DNA from: Deefgea piscis
Lineage (GTDB): Bacteria; Pseudomonadota; Gammaproteobacteria; Burkholderiales; Chitinibacteraceae
Length of the DNA: 64,000 bases
Direction of reading: 5' to 3'
Assembly (NCBI RefSeq): GCF_019665785.1
Contig: NZ_CP081149.1
Location: forward strand, 2,666,001-2,730,000
Shown one piece after another: positions 41,863 to 50,964 of the stretch. The notes under the pieces are model-generated. The model ran no database searches. It was not told the origin of the DNA and worked only from the letters and a program-made list of their open reading frames with translations. Made by a program: the position numbers and the translations under genes. The stretch's first letter is position 1, and each line of letters starts with the position of its first letter.

Positions 41863-42831
41863 ATGCCATTTCGCCTTCTTTGCTTACTATTTTGCTGTTT
41901 GGCGCTCCCCGCGCAAGCCGATATCACCATCGGCTTACTCACCTCGCGCAATGACGAACAAACGCTAGAAGACTGGCAGCCGATTCTGAATGATCTGTCC
42001 GCCGCCATCGGTCAACCGGTCAAAGCGTGGGTGGGCAATGATAGAGCGGTGTTATTGAATAAAATAAAAAATAATGAAATCCAAGTGGCCCGCGTTGATA
42101 ACAAATTGGCACTCGATGCAGTAGAAAATGCCAAGGCCGAAGTTTTTGCGTCCTTAGTGCAAAGCGGCAATCAGGCAACGTATCGCAGCGTGATGTTAGT
42201 TCGCAGCAACAGCCCGATCAAAAATGCCGAGCAATTACTGCAACATCCGCAGCAACTAAACTATGCCTCAGGTATCAATGGCAGCACCGCTGAATATTAC
42301 ATTCCGCAATACCATTTGTTTTTACAAAAAAACATCATCCCAGAAAATTATTTCAAACGCATTGTGTATGGCAATGTCGAACAATCCTTTATTGCGCTGG
42401 CGACCCAGCAAGTCGATGTCGCCGTTAGTAATTCATTTGACTTAGAGCAGCTCAAAGAAAAGTACCCACGCGATCACGCAAAAATGCGCATTATTTGGCA
42501 ATCGCCTGAATTTGCTTTTGACCCGCTAATCCAACGGCAAGACTTACCTACCCCGCTCAAAAACAACATCAAACAGTTTTTTACTCAGTACGGCAAAACA
42601 GGAAGTAATACCGCGCAAGCCAAACAGCGCTTATATTATGCCGACCAATTGGCAGGGTTTATGCCAGCGGACAATCGCAGCTTACGCCAAGTCACTGATT
42701 TGCAACTGTTTCATGACTTATTCAAACTCACCTTAAATAAAAAACTCGCTCAAACCGAAAAAACTCAACAGCAAGAGAGCTATTACAAACGCTACCGCCA
42801 ACTGACTCAATTACTTGGTGGCGCCAAATAA
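41863..42831 (+). CDS. PhnD-like phosphate/phosphonate-type substrate-binding protein
   Basis: 322 aa. Signal peptide MPFRLLCLLFCCLALPAQA, then a periplasmic binding protein of the PhnD (type 2) family: IGLLTSRNDEQTLEDWQPILNDLSAAIG and the second lobe with YGNVEQSFIALATQQVDVAVSN. In transporters this protein delivers phosphonate or phosphite to an ABC permease, but no permease or ATPase gene is nearby. Orphan PhnD-like proteins also act as sensors. The ligand is unknown. Confidence 0.82.
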   Translation: MPFRLLCLLFCCLALPAQADITIGLLTSRNDEQTLEDWQPILNDLSAAIGQPVKAWVGNDRAVLLNKIKNNEIQVARVDNKLALDAVENAKAEVFASLVQSGNQATYRSVMLVRSNSPIKNAEQLLQHPQQLNYASGINGSTAEYYIPQYHLFLQKNIIPENYFKRIVYGNVEQSFIALATQQVDVAVSNSFDLEQLKEKYPRDHAKMRIIWQSPEFAFDPLIQRQDLPTPLKNNIKQFFTQYGKTGSNTAQAKQRLYYADQLAGFMPADNRSLRQVTDLQLFHDLFKLTLNKKLAQTEKTQQQESYYKRYRQLTQLLGGAK

Positions 42832-42848
42832 CCCCCGCATCACATTCG

Positions 42849-42897
42849 GGGTATATAGCGCTTAATTTTATTCAATTTGAGTTTCAGCAACATACCC
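42849..42897. repeat. 49-bp GGGTAT element, copy 9
   Basis: Starts GGGTATA and ends CATACCC, with perfect six-base ends at 49 bp. The interior is AT-rich and has no AGCC. It lies 17 bases behind the PhnD-like gene. Confidence 0.75.
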
Positions 42898-43038
42898 AGA
42901 CTGATGATTAAGGCACATCGCGTAATTAAATCCCAAAGCCACGCTTGATGCGCCTATGATGAAACGAACCTCGTGCGCGACGCACCGTGCAGGTTGCATT
43001 CAACATTACCTACTCAATCATCAAACCGGAGCAACATC

Positions 43039-43155
43039 ATGGCCAAGGGTCAAGCGCGCAGTAATAAAGAAACTAAAAAACCGAAGAAAGAAAAATCAGC
43101 CACAGTGCCGGTAGCTGGCTTTATGCCGGCGGCAAAATCCAGCGACAAAAAATAA
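43039..43155 (+). CDS. Small basic protein (MAKGQ family)
   Basis: 38 aa, very Lys/Ser/Ala-rich (MAKGQARSNKETKKPKKEK...). The N-terminus resembles a short conserved basic protein of betaproteobacteria that begins MAKGQxRxNxExKKPK. The function is unknown and nucleic-acid binding is only a guess from charge. The ribosome site is GGAG at 43028-43031. Confidence 0.6.
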   Translation: MAKGQARSNKETKKPKKEKSATVPVAGFMPAAKSSDKK

Positions 43156-43818
43156 TAAGCCTAGGCTTAACGATCGGCTTGAAACTAAGCCGTTCATTTT
43201 TTCCTGCCAACCCTTCGCGCTCTCCAGCATTGCATTACGCCATCTTGATCTGCCATTTCTTTTTTGCCTCTGCGACGAACTTGCTCTCACTGGTAAGGCA
43301 TTGCGATTGTTTTACTCGCCCCGAATCGGCCATTGCCCGCCAGACATCCAGCAAAAACCTGCTTAAAAAAAAGTCAGCCCTTATTTATTCAAACAAATCA
43401 TTAAGATAAGCCGCTTATCCACAGCTTATGCACGCAAAAACTCACGCCAGTTGAGCATAAAGCCATGAAATGGCCTATTTTTTCACATAGGCTTAGCCAC
43501 TTTATAAGAGACACTAATTTTCAACGACTTAAGTGACTTACCCACAGCTGGAGCTGAATTTTATCCACGACTTCTGGGGATAAAATTCAAAATGATGCTT
43601 CACCACGAACTCGCCAGCACCAGCGCCAAGCAACTGTAATAATTACATCGCGCTTTTACGGCGAATGATTTGACCCAATGAGGGAAGCAAAGCATGATGC
43701 GCGCACCGTACCAAGGCGGCGCGTTTGAGCTTAATTTTCGGCCCTAAGGCCCTGATAAAATCTGCATCACGCACTAAGCCAATAATCGGCTCACGATTTA
43801 CTTGATTGGAATCTCACC
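43156..43818. other. Gene-free region with DnaA-box-like sites
   Basis: 663 bases without a convincing gene. Four 9-mers resemble DnaA boxes: TTATCCACA (43415-43423, perfect), TTACCCACA (43538-43546), TTATCCACG (43561-43569) and TGGGGATAA (43575-43583, reverse). The last two are partly explained by a hairpin, GAATTTTATCC (43556-43566) with GGATAAAATTC (43578-43588). An AT-rich stretch precedes the first box. dnaA, dnaN and gyrB are not nearby. Confidence 0.45.
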
Positions 43819-44202
43819 ATGAATTTAGAAAAAGTCATCTTTGGCTTCTTTATTTTACTGGCGTTTACGCTCAATTTTGGTTTTGTCATCGGCCAAATTG
43901 ATATCGCCCACCAGCACGATGTGAATGAGCTGTTTGCTGCCATCATCGTCAATTTAATCGCCACAGTGATTAAATTTGGTGATCGCACCCAAGTCGGCGC
44001 GCTACATTTAGCCACCAGCTTGGTAGCTGATTTACAGCTTATTGCCGCGAGTTTCGTCTGGTGGAAAGCGCTCTACATTACCCAAATCGGGATGACGCCA
44101 GCGATTACCACCACCATTGTGTCGCTGTCTGCCGGTGCTTTGGCGGCCAACTTGGTTTCTGTCATTTTATTAATTGGTGAAACCTTGCAACATCGTCGTT
44201 AA
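43819..44202 (+). CDS. DUF6394 family membrane protein
   Basis: 127 aa with three to four hydrophobic helices and the pattern HDVNELFAAIIVNLIATVIKFGDRTQVGALHLATSLVADLQLI. The function is unknown. It lies 7 nt before the channel gene, and homologues are often next to K+ channel/TrkA proteins, so it may be an accessory membrane component. Confidence 0.82.
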   Translation: MNLEKVIFGFFILLAFTLNFGFVIGQIDIAHQHDVNELFAAIIVNLIATVIKFGDRTQVGALHLATSLVADLQLIAASFVWWKALYITQIGMTPAITTTIVSLSAGALAANLVSVILLIGETLQHRR

Positions 44203-44209
44203 GCCTGCC

Positions 44210-45913
44210 ATGCCCAATATCTTCTTTTTAATGCTGCGGCGTTTACGCACGCCCATCATCACGCTGATTTTGATTTACGCCGTTTCGGTATTTGGTCTGG
44301 TGCTCATTCCAGGGATGGATGATGCTGGCCAGCCGTATCGCATGGATTTTTTTCATGCGATTTACTTTATCAGCTACACCGCCACCACCATTGGTTTTGG
44401 TGAGATTCCTTATGCCTTTACCAGCGCGCAAAGGATGTGGGTTTTAGTGTGTATCTACCTCGCGGTGATTGGCTGGGCTTATGCTTTAAGCTCGATTTTT
44501 GCACTTACGCGTGATCAAGCACTCACCAAAGCGATCCAATACACTCGCTTTAGCAGCAAAGTAAAGCGCATGAACGAGCCGTTTTATCTAATCTGCGGCT
44601 ATGGGCAAACTGGGCGCATTCTTTGCCAAGTGCTCGACACGCAAGATATTCGTTTTGTGGTTATTGATCTACGCGAAGAACGAATTAATGATGTCGCTCT
44701 GGCCGACTATCATTTTGATGCGCCATTTTACGCTGGCGACGCTGCCAATCCTGAGTTACTCAAAATCGCGGGGCTATCGCACCCACGCTGCATTGGTGTG
44801 CTGGGTATTACTGGCGATGAAAAAACCAATTTGTCGATTGCCATTACTGCCTTTGTTTTACGCCCCAAATTACTCTCAATTTGCCGCAGCAAAAATCAAG
44901 AAGTCAGCGACAATATGGCGTCATTTGGCACCAATAAAGTCATTAATATGTTTGAAGCGGTGGGCCAGCAGTTTCAATTGGCAATGCATGCGCCAGCCGT
45001 TTCGCACTTACGTAAAATCTTGTCGGACTTTCCTGGCAACCCTTTCCCACCAAGTATTAAACCGCCCAAGGGGCATTGGGTGATTGTTGGTTATGGGCGC
45101 TTTGGGCGCTCGATTCATAAAGCGTTATCGCAAGAAGGCATTAGCGTTCACATTATCGACCCCGATCCACAGCCTGAGCTCGACCCTCAGATCTACCACA
45201 AGGCCTTAGGGGTTGATGCAGCTTCACTCAAAACCGCCGGTATTGAGCACGCCGTGGGCTTATTTGTCTGCCACGATGACGACGCCAATAATCTCTCTTC
45301 GCTGGCCACCGCACGGGCGATTAACCCCGCGCTATTTATTGTTGCGCGGCAAAACTTAGCCACCAATCATTTATTGTTTAAAGCCTTTGCGCCGAATTTT
45401 ATTTCAATTCGCAGTGAAGTCGTCGCGCATGAAGCATTGCGCGCCATGGCCAATCCGCTATTGGCTCAGTTTGTTTTGGCTTTAGTCACCAAAGAAGACG
45501 AATGGGCAAGCCAATTGACGCTCGACATCGAAAATCTCTGCCAAGGCATTGTGCCTGAGCACTGGACGGTGCGGTTAAATGCAAAAAACCCCGCTGCGGT
45601 GCAGGCCTTTTTGGCGCGTCCGTTACCGGCATTACAGATCAAACATTTTTATCACAGCGTGATTGATCACGGTCGGCCATTGCAATGCATCGCGCTATTA
45701 CGTCGCCATGGCGAAAAAGATATTTTATTGCCTAAAGCCGAAGACACATTGCGCTTTGGTGATGAATTGCTGTTTATTGGCGACCATCACGCCCAGCAAT
45801 CTCACCAAGCCATGTGCAGTGAAGTCAGCTTAATGGAATACGCTCGCACCGGTGCTGAGCAACCACAAAGCTGGATATTTCGCAAAATTGCCGCGTGGCG
45901 AGAACGCATCTAA
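44210..45913 (+). CDS. Potassium channel with two RCK/TrkA-N domains
   Basis: 567 aa. Two membrane helices (about residues 12-32 and 75-100) flank a pore loop with the filter TIGFGE (in YTATTIGFGEIPY). Two cytosolic nucleotide-binding RCK domains follow, each with GxGxxG (ICGYGQTGRI about residue 127, IVGYGRFGRS about residue 288). A TrkA-C-like domain ends the protein (about residues 480-550). It is a ligand-gated K+ channel or closely related cation channel. ATG at 44210 is the first codon after the DUF6394 stop that gives a channel-like N-terminus. Confidence 0.87.
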   Translation: MPNIFFLMLRRLRTPIITLILIYAVSVFGLVLIPGMDDAGQPYRMDFFHAIYFISYTATTIGFGEIPYAFTSAQRMWVLVCIYLAVIGWAYALSSIFALTRDQALTKAIQYTRFSSKVKRMNEPFYLICGYGQTGRILCQVLDTQDIRFVVIDLREERINDVALADYHFDAPFYAGDAANPELLKIAGLSHPRCIGVLGITGDEKTNLSIAITAFVLRPKLLSICRSKNQEVSDNMASFGTNKVINMFEAVGQQFQLAMHAPAVSHLRKILSDFPGNPFPPSIKPPKGHWVIVGYGRFGRSIHKALSQEGISVHIIDPDPQPELDPQIYHKALGVDAASLKTAGIEHAVGLFVCHDDDANNLSSLATARAINPALFIVARQNLATNHLLFKAFAPNFISIRSEVVAHEALRAMANPLLAQFVLALVTKEDEWASQLTLDIENLCQGIVPEHWTVRLNAKNPAAVQAFLARPLPALQIKHFYHSVIDHGRPLQCIALLRRHGEKDILLPKAEDTLRFGDELLFIGDHHAQQSHQAMCSEVSLMEYARTGAEQPQSWIFRKIAAWRERI

Positions 45914-45915
45914 AG

Positions 45916-45940
45916 CTGTGCCACCCGTGCTGTGGCACAG
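45916..45940. other. Hairpin between convergent genes
   Basis: CTGTGCCAC pairs perfectly with GTGGCACAG around a 7-nt loop. There is no T run, so it is a possible weak terminator for the channel gene and the dehydrogenase gene that meet here. Confidence 0.5.
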
Positions 45941-45954
45941 ACGCCCACATGCGT

Positions 45955-46905
45955 TTACAGTAAATTGCGTGCTTGGCCTTGCAAAAAACCACCGATATTA
46001 TCGATTAATTGATCAGCCAAAGTTTGCATGGTTTCCACGCTGGCCCATGCCACATGCGGCGTAATCAATAAATTGGGCAGTGCGACATCCAGTAGTGCAT
46101 TGCCCGCAGTCGGTGGCTCAGTCACCAACACATCCAAACCCGCACCGGCAATTTTTCCGGTTTGTAGCGCCGTTAGCAAATCCGCCTCATCGACTAAACC
46201 ACCACGTGCCGTGTTAATCAGTAAGCTGGTATTTTTCATCGCCGCCAATTCCGGTGCGGCAATCATGCCACGCGTGGCGTCATTGAGCGGGCAATGCAAA
46301 CTTAAAATATCCGCCGTTGCCAACGCCTCATCCCATGCCAAATAACCCGGTCGAACATTAGCCGCTCCGCGATGCTCAACAAAAAACACCTGCATGCCAA
46401 AAGCGCGCGCCAATACGGCCGTCGCCTGTCCGAGCGCGCCCGAACCGATCAAACACAAACGACTCCCAGCCAAATCATGCAGTGGCGCGCCAAAAACACA
46501 AAAGCCACTGGCCGCCTGCCACGCCCCAGCCAGTACCTGCTGCCGATACGACAGTAATTGTCGCCGCAAAGCCAACATCAACATCAGCGTATGCTCGGCC
46601 ACACCATGAATGGCGTAATCACGAATATTGCATACTGCAATATTCAATTCTTTCGCCGCCGACACGTCGATCTGGTTATACCCGGTCGCCGCCACCGCGA
46701 TAAGTTTTAAATCGGGCAAAGCCACCATCATTTCGCGATTAATGGGCACTTTATTACTAATGGCAACCGTCGCCCCCGCCAGCCTAGCTACCACCTCATG
46801 GGCCAGCGTTTGCGGATACTCTTGCCAATGATGTGACATGGCCAGCGGTTTTAAGCGCACGGGCAAACTGGCTCGATCCAAAAAAACGATTAAAGGTTCA
46901 TGCAT
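45955..46905 (-). CDS. D-2-hydroxyacid dehydrogenase (hydroxypyruvate/glycerate type)
   Basis: 316 aa. NAD(P)-dependent dehydrogenase. The Rossmann motif is CLIGSGALGQA (about residue 148). The substrate arginine is in LINTARGGLVDE (about residue 234). The catalytic Glu lies in the LDVLTEPP-like segment (LDVLVTEPP), and the His is in LLITPHVAWAS (about residue 283). Closest in pattern to glycerate/hydroxypyruvate reductases. The specificity is not certain. ATG at 46905 follows GGAG at 8 nt. Confidence 0.87.
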   Translation of the reverse strand: MHEPLIVFLDRASLPVRLKPLAMSHHWQEYPQTLAHEVVARLAGATVAISNKVPINREMMVALPDLKLIAVAATGYNQIDVSAAKELNIAVCNIRDYAIHGVAEHTLMLMLALRRQLLSYRQQVLAGAWQAASGFCVFGAPLHDLAGSRLCLIGSGALGQATAVLARAFGMQVFFVEHRGAANVRPGYLAWDEALATADILSLHCPLNDATRGMIAAPELAAMKNTSLLINTARGGLVDEADLLTALQTGKIAGAGLDVLVTEPPTAGNALLDVALPNLLITPHVAWASVETMQTLADQLIDNIGGFLQGQARNLL

Positions 46906-47001
46906 CACATTCACTCCGTAAAAATAAAATCAACGCCAGCGGCTGCCATCAAAAAACCCCGCCCTCGCCTCAATCATCAGCGCAAGGTTGCACGCTACCG
47001 A

Positions 47002-47892
47002 TCAGCGACAAAAATGACTTGCAGCAAATTGCTCAATCGCTTGCGTCAATGCCAAAGCGGGCCGAGTTTGCCGCGCCCAATGATGCCAATATAGTGGCAC
47101 ACTCGTCGCCAATTCAGCGATCTCGCACATCGTTCCAGCTGTGAGCTCTGCTGCCGCTTGCGCTCGCGGCACAATCGCATACGCCAGCCCCGACTTGGCC
47201 GCGGCATACAGCGCATGGCTTTCGGGGATCACATAACAAGGAAATTGCGCGTCGAGCAATGCAAAGCGTTCGCGCAGTAAGCGCCGATGCAAGCTCTCTT
47301 TTTGCCCAAACACCGCCGCTGGTGCGCCAGCCAAACTCTGTGCATTCACCCCGCCAGAAAAATATTGCGCAACAAACACCGCATTGGCTACGCCAATATA
47401 GGGCAATTCACCCAAGGGTATTGCCACACAGCCAGCAACAGGCAAAGGCTGTGTGCTAATACATCCAATCACATCACCCGAGCGCAATAAATCGAGCGTA
47501 TAGGCTTCATCCTCCACCACGCAATCGAGCAATAATTTTGCCGGCACTAAATTAGGCGCGATCGCCGCAATCAAGCCTATTGCCAAACTATCGGCGGTAA
47601 TACCCACGCGTAAATTGGTCCATGCAACATCGTGATTACTCGCGTCAAATTGCGTCGCCAAATCGGCCTCCAGCAAGCGAACTTGCCGCACATGCGCGAG
47701 GAGTTTTTCTCCGCTGGCCGTGGCACTGAGTGGCGTTTCACGCCGCAGCAACACTTCGCCATGGCGCTCTTCGAGCTGACGAATGCGCTGCGAAATCGCC
47801 GACGGCGTTAAATGCAAACGTTTGGCCGCTGCATCAAAGCTACCACAACGCAAAACCATATCCAGTGCTTCGAGTAATTTGTAATCAAACAT
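47002..47892 (-). CDS. argP: LysR-family regulator ArgP (IciA)
   Basis: 296 aa, the length of E. coli ArgP. N-terminal HTH (LLEALDMVLRCGSFDAAAKRLHLTPSAISQRIRQLEERHG), and an effector domain sharing ADSLAIGLIAAIAPNLV, VVEDEAYTLDLLRSGDVIG and PLYWHHW with ArgP. ArgP senses lysine and arginine and controls argO, lysA, dapB and others. Here it is divergent from lysA with about 155 bp between starts, in the place where enterobacteria have lysR. MFDYKLLEALD is chosen as start. An in-frame extension to 47943 is unlikely. Confidence 0.85.
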   Translation of the reverse strand: MFDYKLLEALDMVLRCGSFDAAAKRLHLTPSAISQRIRQLEERHGEVLLRRETPLSATASGEKLLAHVRQVRLLEADLATQFDASNHDVAWTNLRVGITADSLAIGLIAAIAPNLVPAKLLLDCVVEDEAYTLDLLRSGDVIGCISTQPLPVAGCVAIPLGELPYIGVANAVFVAQYFSGGVNAQSLAGAPAAVFGQKESLHRRLLRERFALLDAQFPCYVIPESHALYAAAKSGLAYAIVPRAQAAAELTAGTMCEIAELATSVPLYWHHWARQTRPALALTQAIEQFAASHFCR

Positions 47893-48048
47893 AAGCAAAA
47901 ATGGTGGGGGCATAGAATTAATCGTTTTACCACGATTTAGCAATCTGATTGAATAGCCAGCATAAAAATGCCAACCAAAGCGCTGAGTTGCCGCCCATTT
48001 GTGCGACTTTGTTGCTGTTTATGTCTTGCTAAACCCACTGGAAAACCC

Positions 48049-49281
48049 ATGAAAGCGCTGAACGCCGAACAAATTTGCAGCATTGCCGCCGAATTTTCTA
48101 CCCCAACATGGACTTACAACGCGGCGACGATTCGCCAGCGCATTGGCCAGCTCAAAGCGTTTGACACCATTCGTTTTGCGCAAAAAGCCAACTCAAACAT
48201 TCACATTTTAAAATTGATGCGTGAGCAAGGCGTGAAAGTCGACTCGGTCTCGCTTGGTGAAATCGAGCGTGCGATTGCGGCCGGCTTTGCCACCGGTGTC
48301 GATGCCGACGATATTGTGTTCACCGCCGATTTACTCGATCGCGCCACCTTGGCCCGCGTGGTTGAACTAGATATTCAAGTCAATTGCGGTAGCCCACAAA
48401 TGCTAGAGCAACTGGGCGAGGCGCATCCAGGACACCGCGTTTGGTTACGAATCAACCCTGGGTTTGGCCACGGCCATAGCCAAAAAACCAATACCGGTGG
48501 CGAGCAAAGCAAGCACGGTATTTGGCATGAGCAACTACCCGAAGCATTGGCCTTGATCGAAAAGTACCAACTCGATTTAGTTGGTCTGCATATGCATATT
48601 GGTTCTGGCGTGGATTACAGCCATTTGCAAGACGTTTGCGCGGCGATGGTGGCGCAAGTAAAGCAGTCCGGCCGCGATATTCGGGCGATTTCAGCCGGCG
48701 GCGGTTTATCGATTCCTTACCAAGTCGGCGGCGAGCCGATTGATACCGCGCATTACTTTCATTTATGGGACGCCGCACGCCAAGAGATTGCCGCCTTTTT
48801 AGGGCATCCAGTGCATTTAGAAATCGAGCCGGGTCGGTTTTTAGTTGCAGAAAGTGGACAGTTAATTGCCGAAGTACGCGCCAAAAAAGACGTGGGTAGC
48901 AATCATTTTGTCTTGGTCGACGCTGGTTTCTCTGATCTGATGCGCCCTGCGATGTATGGCAGTTATCATGAAATCAGCATTTTGCGTGCTGATGGTACGC
49001 CAGCCGATGGCGCACTGCGCCCCACCGTCTTGGCCGGCCCTTTGTGTGAGTCAGGGGACGTGTTTACCCAAGCCGAAGGCGGCGTGGTTGAGCCGCGTTT
49101 ACTGCCTAGCGCTCAAATCGGCGATTGGGTGGTTTTTCACGACACCGGCGCTTATGGTGCCAGCATGTCGTCCAATTACAATACCCGCCCGCTGATCGCT
49201 GAAGTGTTGATCGATGGCGATGCAATCCGGCAAATTCGCCGTCGGCAAACCGTTGCTGAACTGTTAGCGCTTGAATTGTAA
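48049..49281 (+). CDS. lysA: Diaminopimelate decarboxylase
   Basis: 410 aa. PLP enzyme making L-lysine from meso-DAP. The PLP lysine is in FAQKANSNIHIL. The substrate and PLP regions HMHIGSG, EPGRF and AGPLCESGDVF are intact. The protein is strikingly like the E. coli type, e.g. NPGFGHGHSQKTNTGGE, and less like the common betaproteobacterial LysA. ATG at 48049 matches the enterobacterial start region. Divergent from argP, the likely regulator. Confidence 0.95.
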   Translation: MKALNAEQICSIAAEFSTPTWTYNAATIRQRIGQLKAFDTIRFAQKANSNIHILKLMREQGVKVDSVSLGEIERAIAAGFATGVDADDIVFTADLLDRATLARVVELDIQVNCGSPQMLEQLGEAHPGHRVWLRINPGFGHGHSQKTNTGGEQSKHGIWHEQLPEALALIEKYQLDLVGLHMHIGSGVDYSHLQDVCAAMVAQVKQSGRDIRAISAGGGLSIPYQVGGEPIDTAHYFHLWDAARQEIAAFLGHPVHLEIEPGRFLVAESGQLIAEVRAKKDVGSNHFVLVDAGFSDLMRPAMYGSYHEISILRADGTPADGALRPTVLAGPLCESGDVFTQAEGGVVEPRLLPSAQIGDWVVFHDTGAYGASMSSNYNTRPLIAEVLIDGDAIRQIRRRQTVAELLALEL

Positions 49282-49395
49282 AGCGAAATAGTTAACACCG
49301 TGCCACATTGTAATTACCGGTAATAGGCGACACAATTGTGCCGCCCTTATTCTTACAGCGCCACATTCCACATGGGCATTACTTAGGAAAACCTT

Positions 49396-50595
49396 ATGAT
49401 TACGATTAGTGGCTACGGCACCTTAGTTGCTGCCTCACTTGTTTTACTATTTGGTCGAATTCTGGTCGAAAAAACAGCGCCGCTAAAAGCTTTCACTATT
49501 CCCGAGCCTGTTGCCGGTGGTTTGGTGGTGGCGTTATTGATGCTATTTGCGCAGCAAGTCGCTGGCGTGACCGTTAAATTTGATACCTCATTGCAAACGC
49601 CTTTAATGTTGGCCTTTTTTGCCACCATTGGTTTGTCGGCCAATTTAGCCAGCCTCAAAGCGGGCGGCAGCGTGATGCTTAAATTTTTGTGCGTCGTCGC
49701 TGGCTTGCTCCTAATGCAAAACATCATCGGCATTAGCTTGGCCAATTTACTGGGGCTGGATGGTCATTTAGGACTGCTGGCTGGCTCAGTCACGCTGTCG
49801 GGTGGTCACGGCACGGGAGCGGCATGGAGCTCGGTGTTTAGCGAGCAGTTTGGCATTCAAGGTGCCACCGAATTGGCAATGGCATGTGCCACGTTTGGCT
49901 TGGTATTAGGCGGCCTAATTGGCGGCCCAGTGGCCAAATTTTTGCTGCGTAAAGTCAAAGTACCCGGCGCCGAGCACAATCAAGATCAAGCGCCAACCGG
50001 CTTTGAAGAACCACAAGCCACGCGCCTGATTACTGTGAATTCATTTATTGAATCACTGGCCTTAATTGCTTTGAGCTTGGCGGGCGGGCAATTTTTGGCT
50101 GGGCTAATATCGGGCACTGCGTTTGAATTACCGACCTTTGTTTGCGTTTTATTTACCGGCGTCGTGCTGCGTAATGTTTTGTCTGGCCTTGGCTGGTACC
50201 AAGTGTTTGAACGTGAAGTTTCGGTGTTGGGTAACGTCAGCTTGGCGCTATTTTTAGCGATGGCCTTAATGAGTTTGCGTCTGTGGGAATTGGCGAATTT
50301 AGCGCTACCGATGGTGATTTTGCTCGCGGTGCAAGCGATGGCCATGGCCGCTTACGCAGTCTTTGTGACGTTCCGCGTGATGGGATCAAATTATGATGCC
50401 GTGGTGTTGGCGGCGGGTCATTGCGGCTTTGGTCTGGGTGCTACCCCAACGGCGATTGCCAATATGCAAGCGGTAACGCATCGCTTTGGTCCATCACATT
50501 TAGCGTTTATAGTCGTGCCCATGGTCGGCGCTTTCTTTATCGATATTCTGAACGCCATCATTATCAAAATCTTTATGGCATTGCCGATTTACTAA
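49396..50595 (+). CDS. gltS: Sodium/glutamate symporter
   Basis: 399 aa, the standard GltS length, with ten or so membrane helices in two inverted halves. Each half has a glycine-rich re-entrant loop: SGGHGTGAAW (about residue 135) and AGHCGFGLGATPTAIANM (about residue 337). It imports glutamate with Na+. It follows lysA by 114 nt without an obvious terminator. Confidence 0.95.
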   Translation: MITISGYGTLVAASLVLLFGRILVEKTAPLKAFTIPEPVAGGLVVALLMLFAQQVAGVTVKFDTSLQTPLMLAFFATIGLSANLASLKAGGSVMLKFLCVVAGLLLMQNIIGISLANLLGLDGHLGLLAGSVTLSGGHGTGAAWSSVFSEQFGIQGATELAMACATFGLVLGGLIGGPVAKFLLRKVKVPGAEHNQDQAPTGFEEPQATRLITVNSFIESLALIALSLAGGQFLAGLISGTAFELPTFVCVLFTGVVLRNVLSGLGWYQVFEREVSVLGNVSLALFLAMALMSLRLWELANLALPMVILLAVQAMAMAAYAVFVTFRVMGSNYDAVVLAAGHCGFGLGATPTAIANMQAVTHRFGPSHLAFIVVPMVGAFFIDILNAIIIKIFMALPIY

Positions 50596-50628
50596 GCCAC
50601 GCCGCGAACGGCAAATCCGCACAATCAT

Positions 50629-50656
50629 CAGGGTTGGTGCTACAGCACCAGCCCTG
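50629..50656 (+). terminator. Possible gltS terminator hairpin
   Basis: CAGGGTTGGTGC pairs with GCACCAGCCCTG over 12 positions with one G-T pair. The following ATTAACATC has no real T run, so it may depend on other factors. Confidence 0.45.
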
Positions 50657-50759
50657 ATTAACATCTAGTCCATGATCTGTTAACGAGCGCATTCATTGTG
50701 CAGCTGTGCCGCTGGCACTTAAATCCATCTTAACGACATCTGAGCATCACTTTGTTGAT

Positions 50760-50808
50760 GGGTATCTGCTTGAATACTTTATAGATATTCACTCAGCCAA
50801 ATATACCC
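50760..50808. repeat. 49-bp GGGTAT element, copy 10
   Basis: Starts GGGTATC and ends TATACCC, with perfect six-base ends at 49 bp. The interior is AT-rich. It lies 165 bases behind gltS and 157 before the next gene. Confidence 0.75.
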
Positions 50809-50964
50809 ACCCAACTCGCTGCAAATAAATAATTCCCCCTGCCTTTCACTCGTCTCTATTCAATCCACGCCACTTTGCTGAACAGCAAGCCTTCGAGCAA
50901 AATCCAGAGACATGCACTAACCTTGAATCAAGCGGCAAAAACCAGCTAACGGAAAGGTGGTGTT

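Larger units (their letters stand above)
50596..50964. other. Intergenic region behind gltS
   Basis: 369 bases. It holds a gltS hairpin (50629-50656) and element copy 10. The remainder shows no gene. The promoter of the following sensor/cyclase pair must lie in its 3' part, but I cannot place it with confidence. Confidence 0.5.

Noticed and set aside
43556..43588. Hairpin with DnaA-like arms as a rho-independent terminator
   Set aside because: The stem is AT-rich, no T run follows, and no gene ends nearby.
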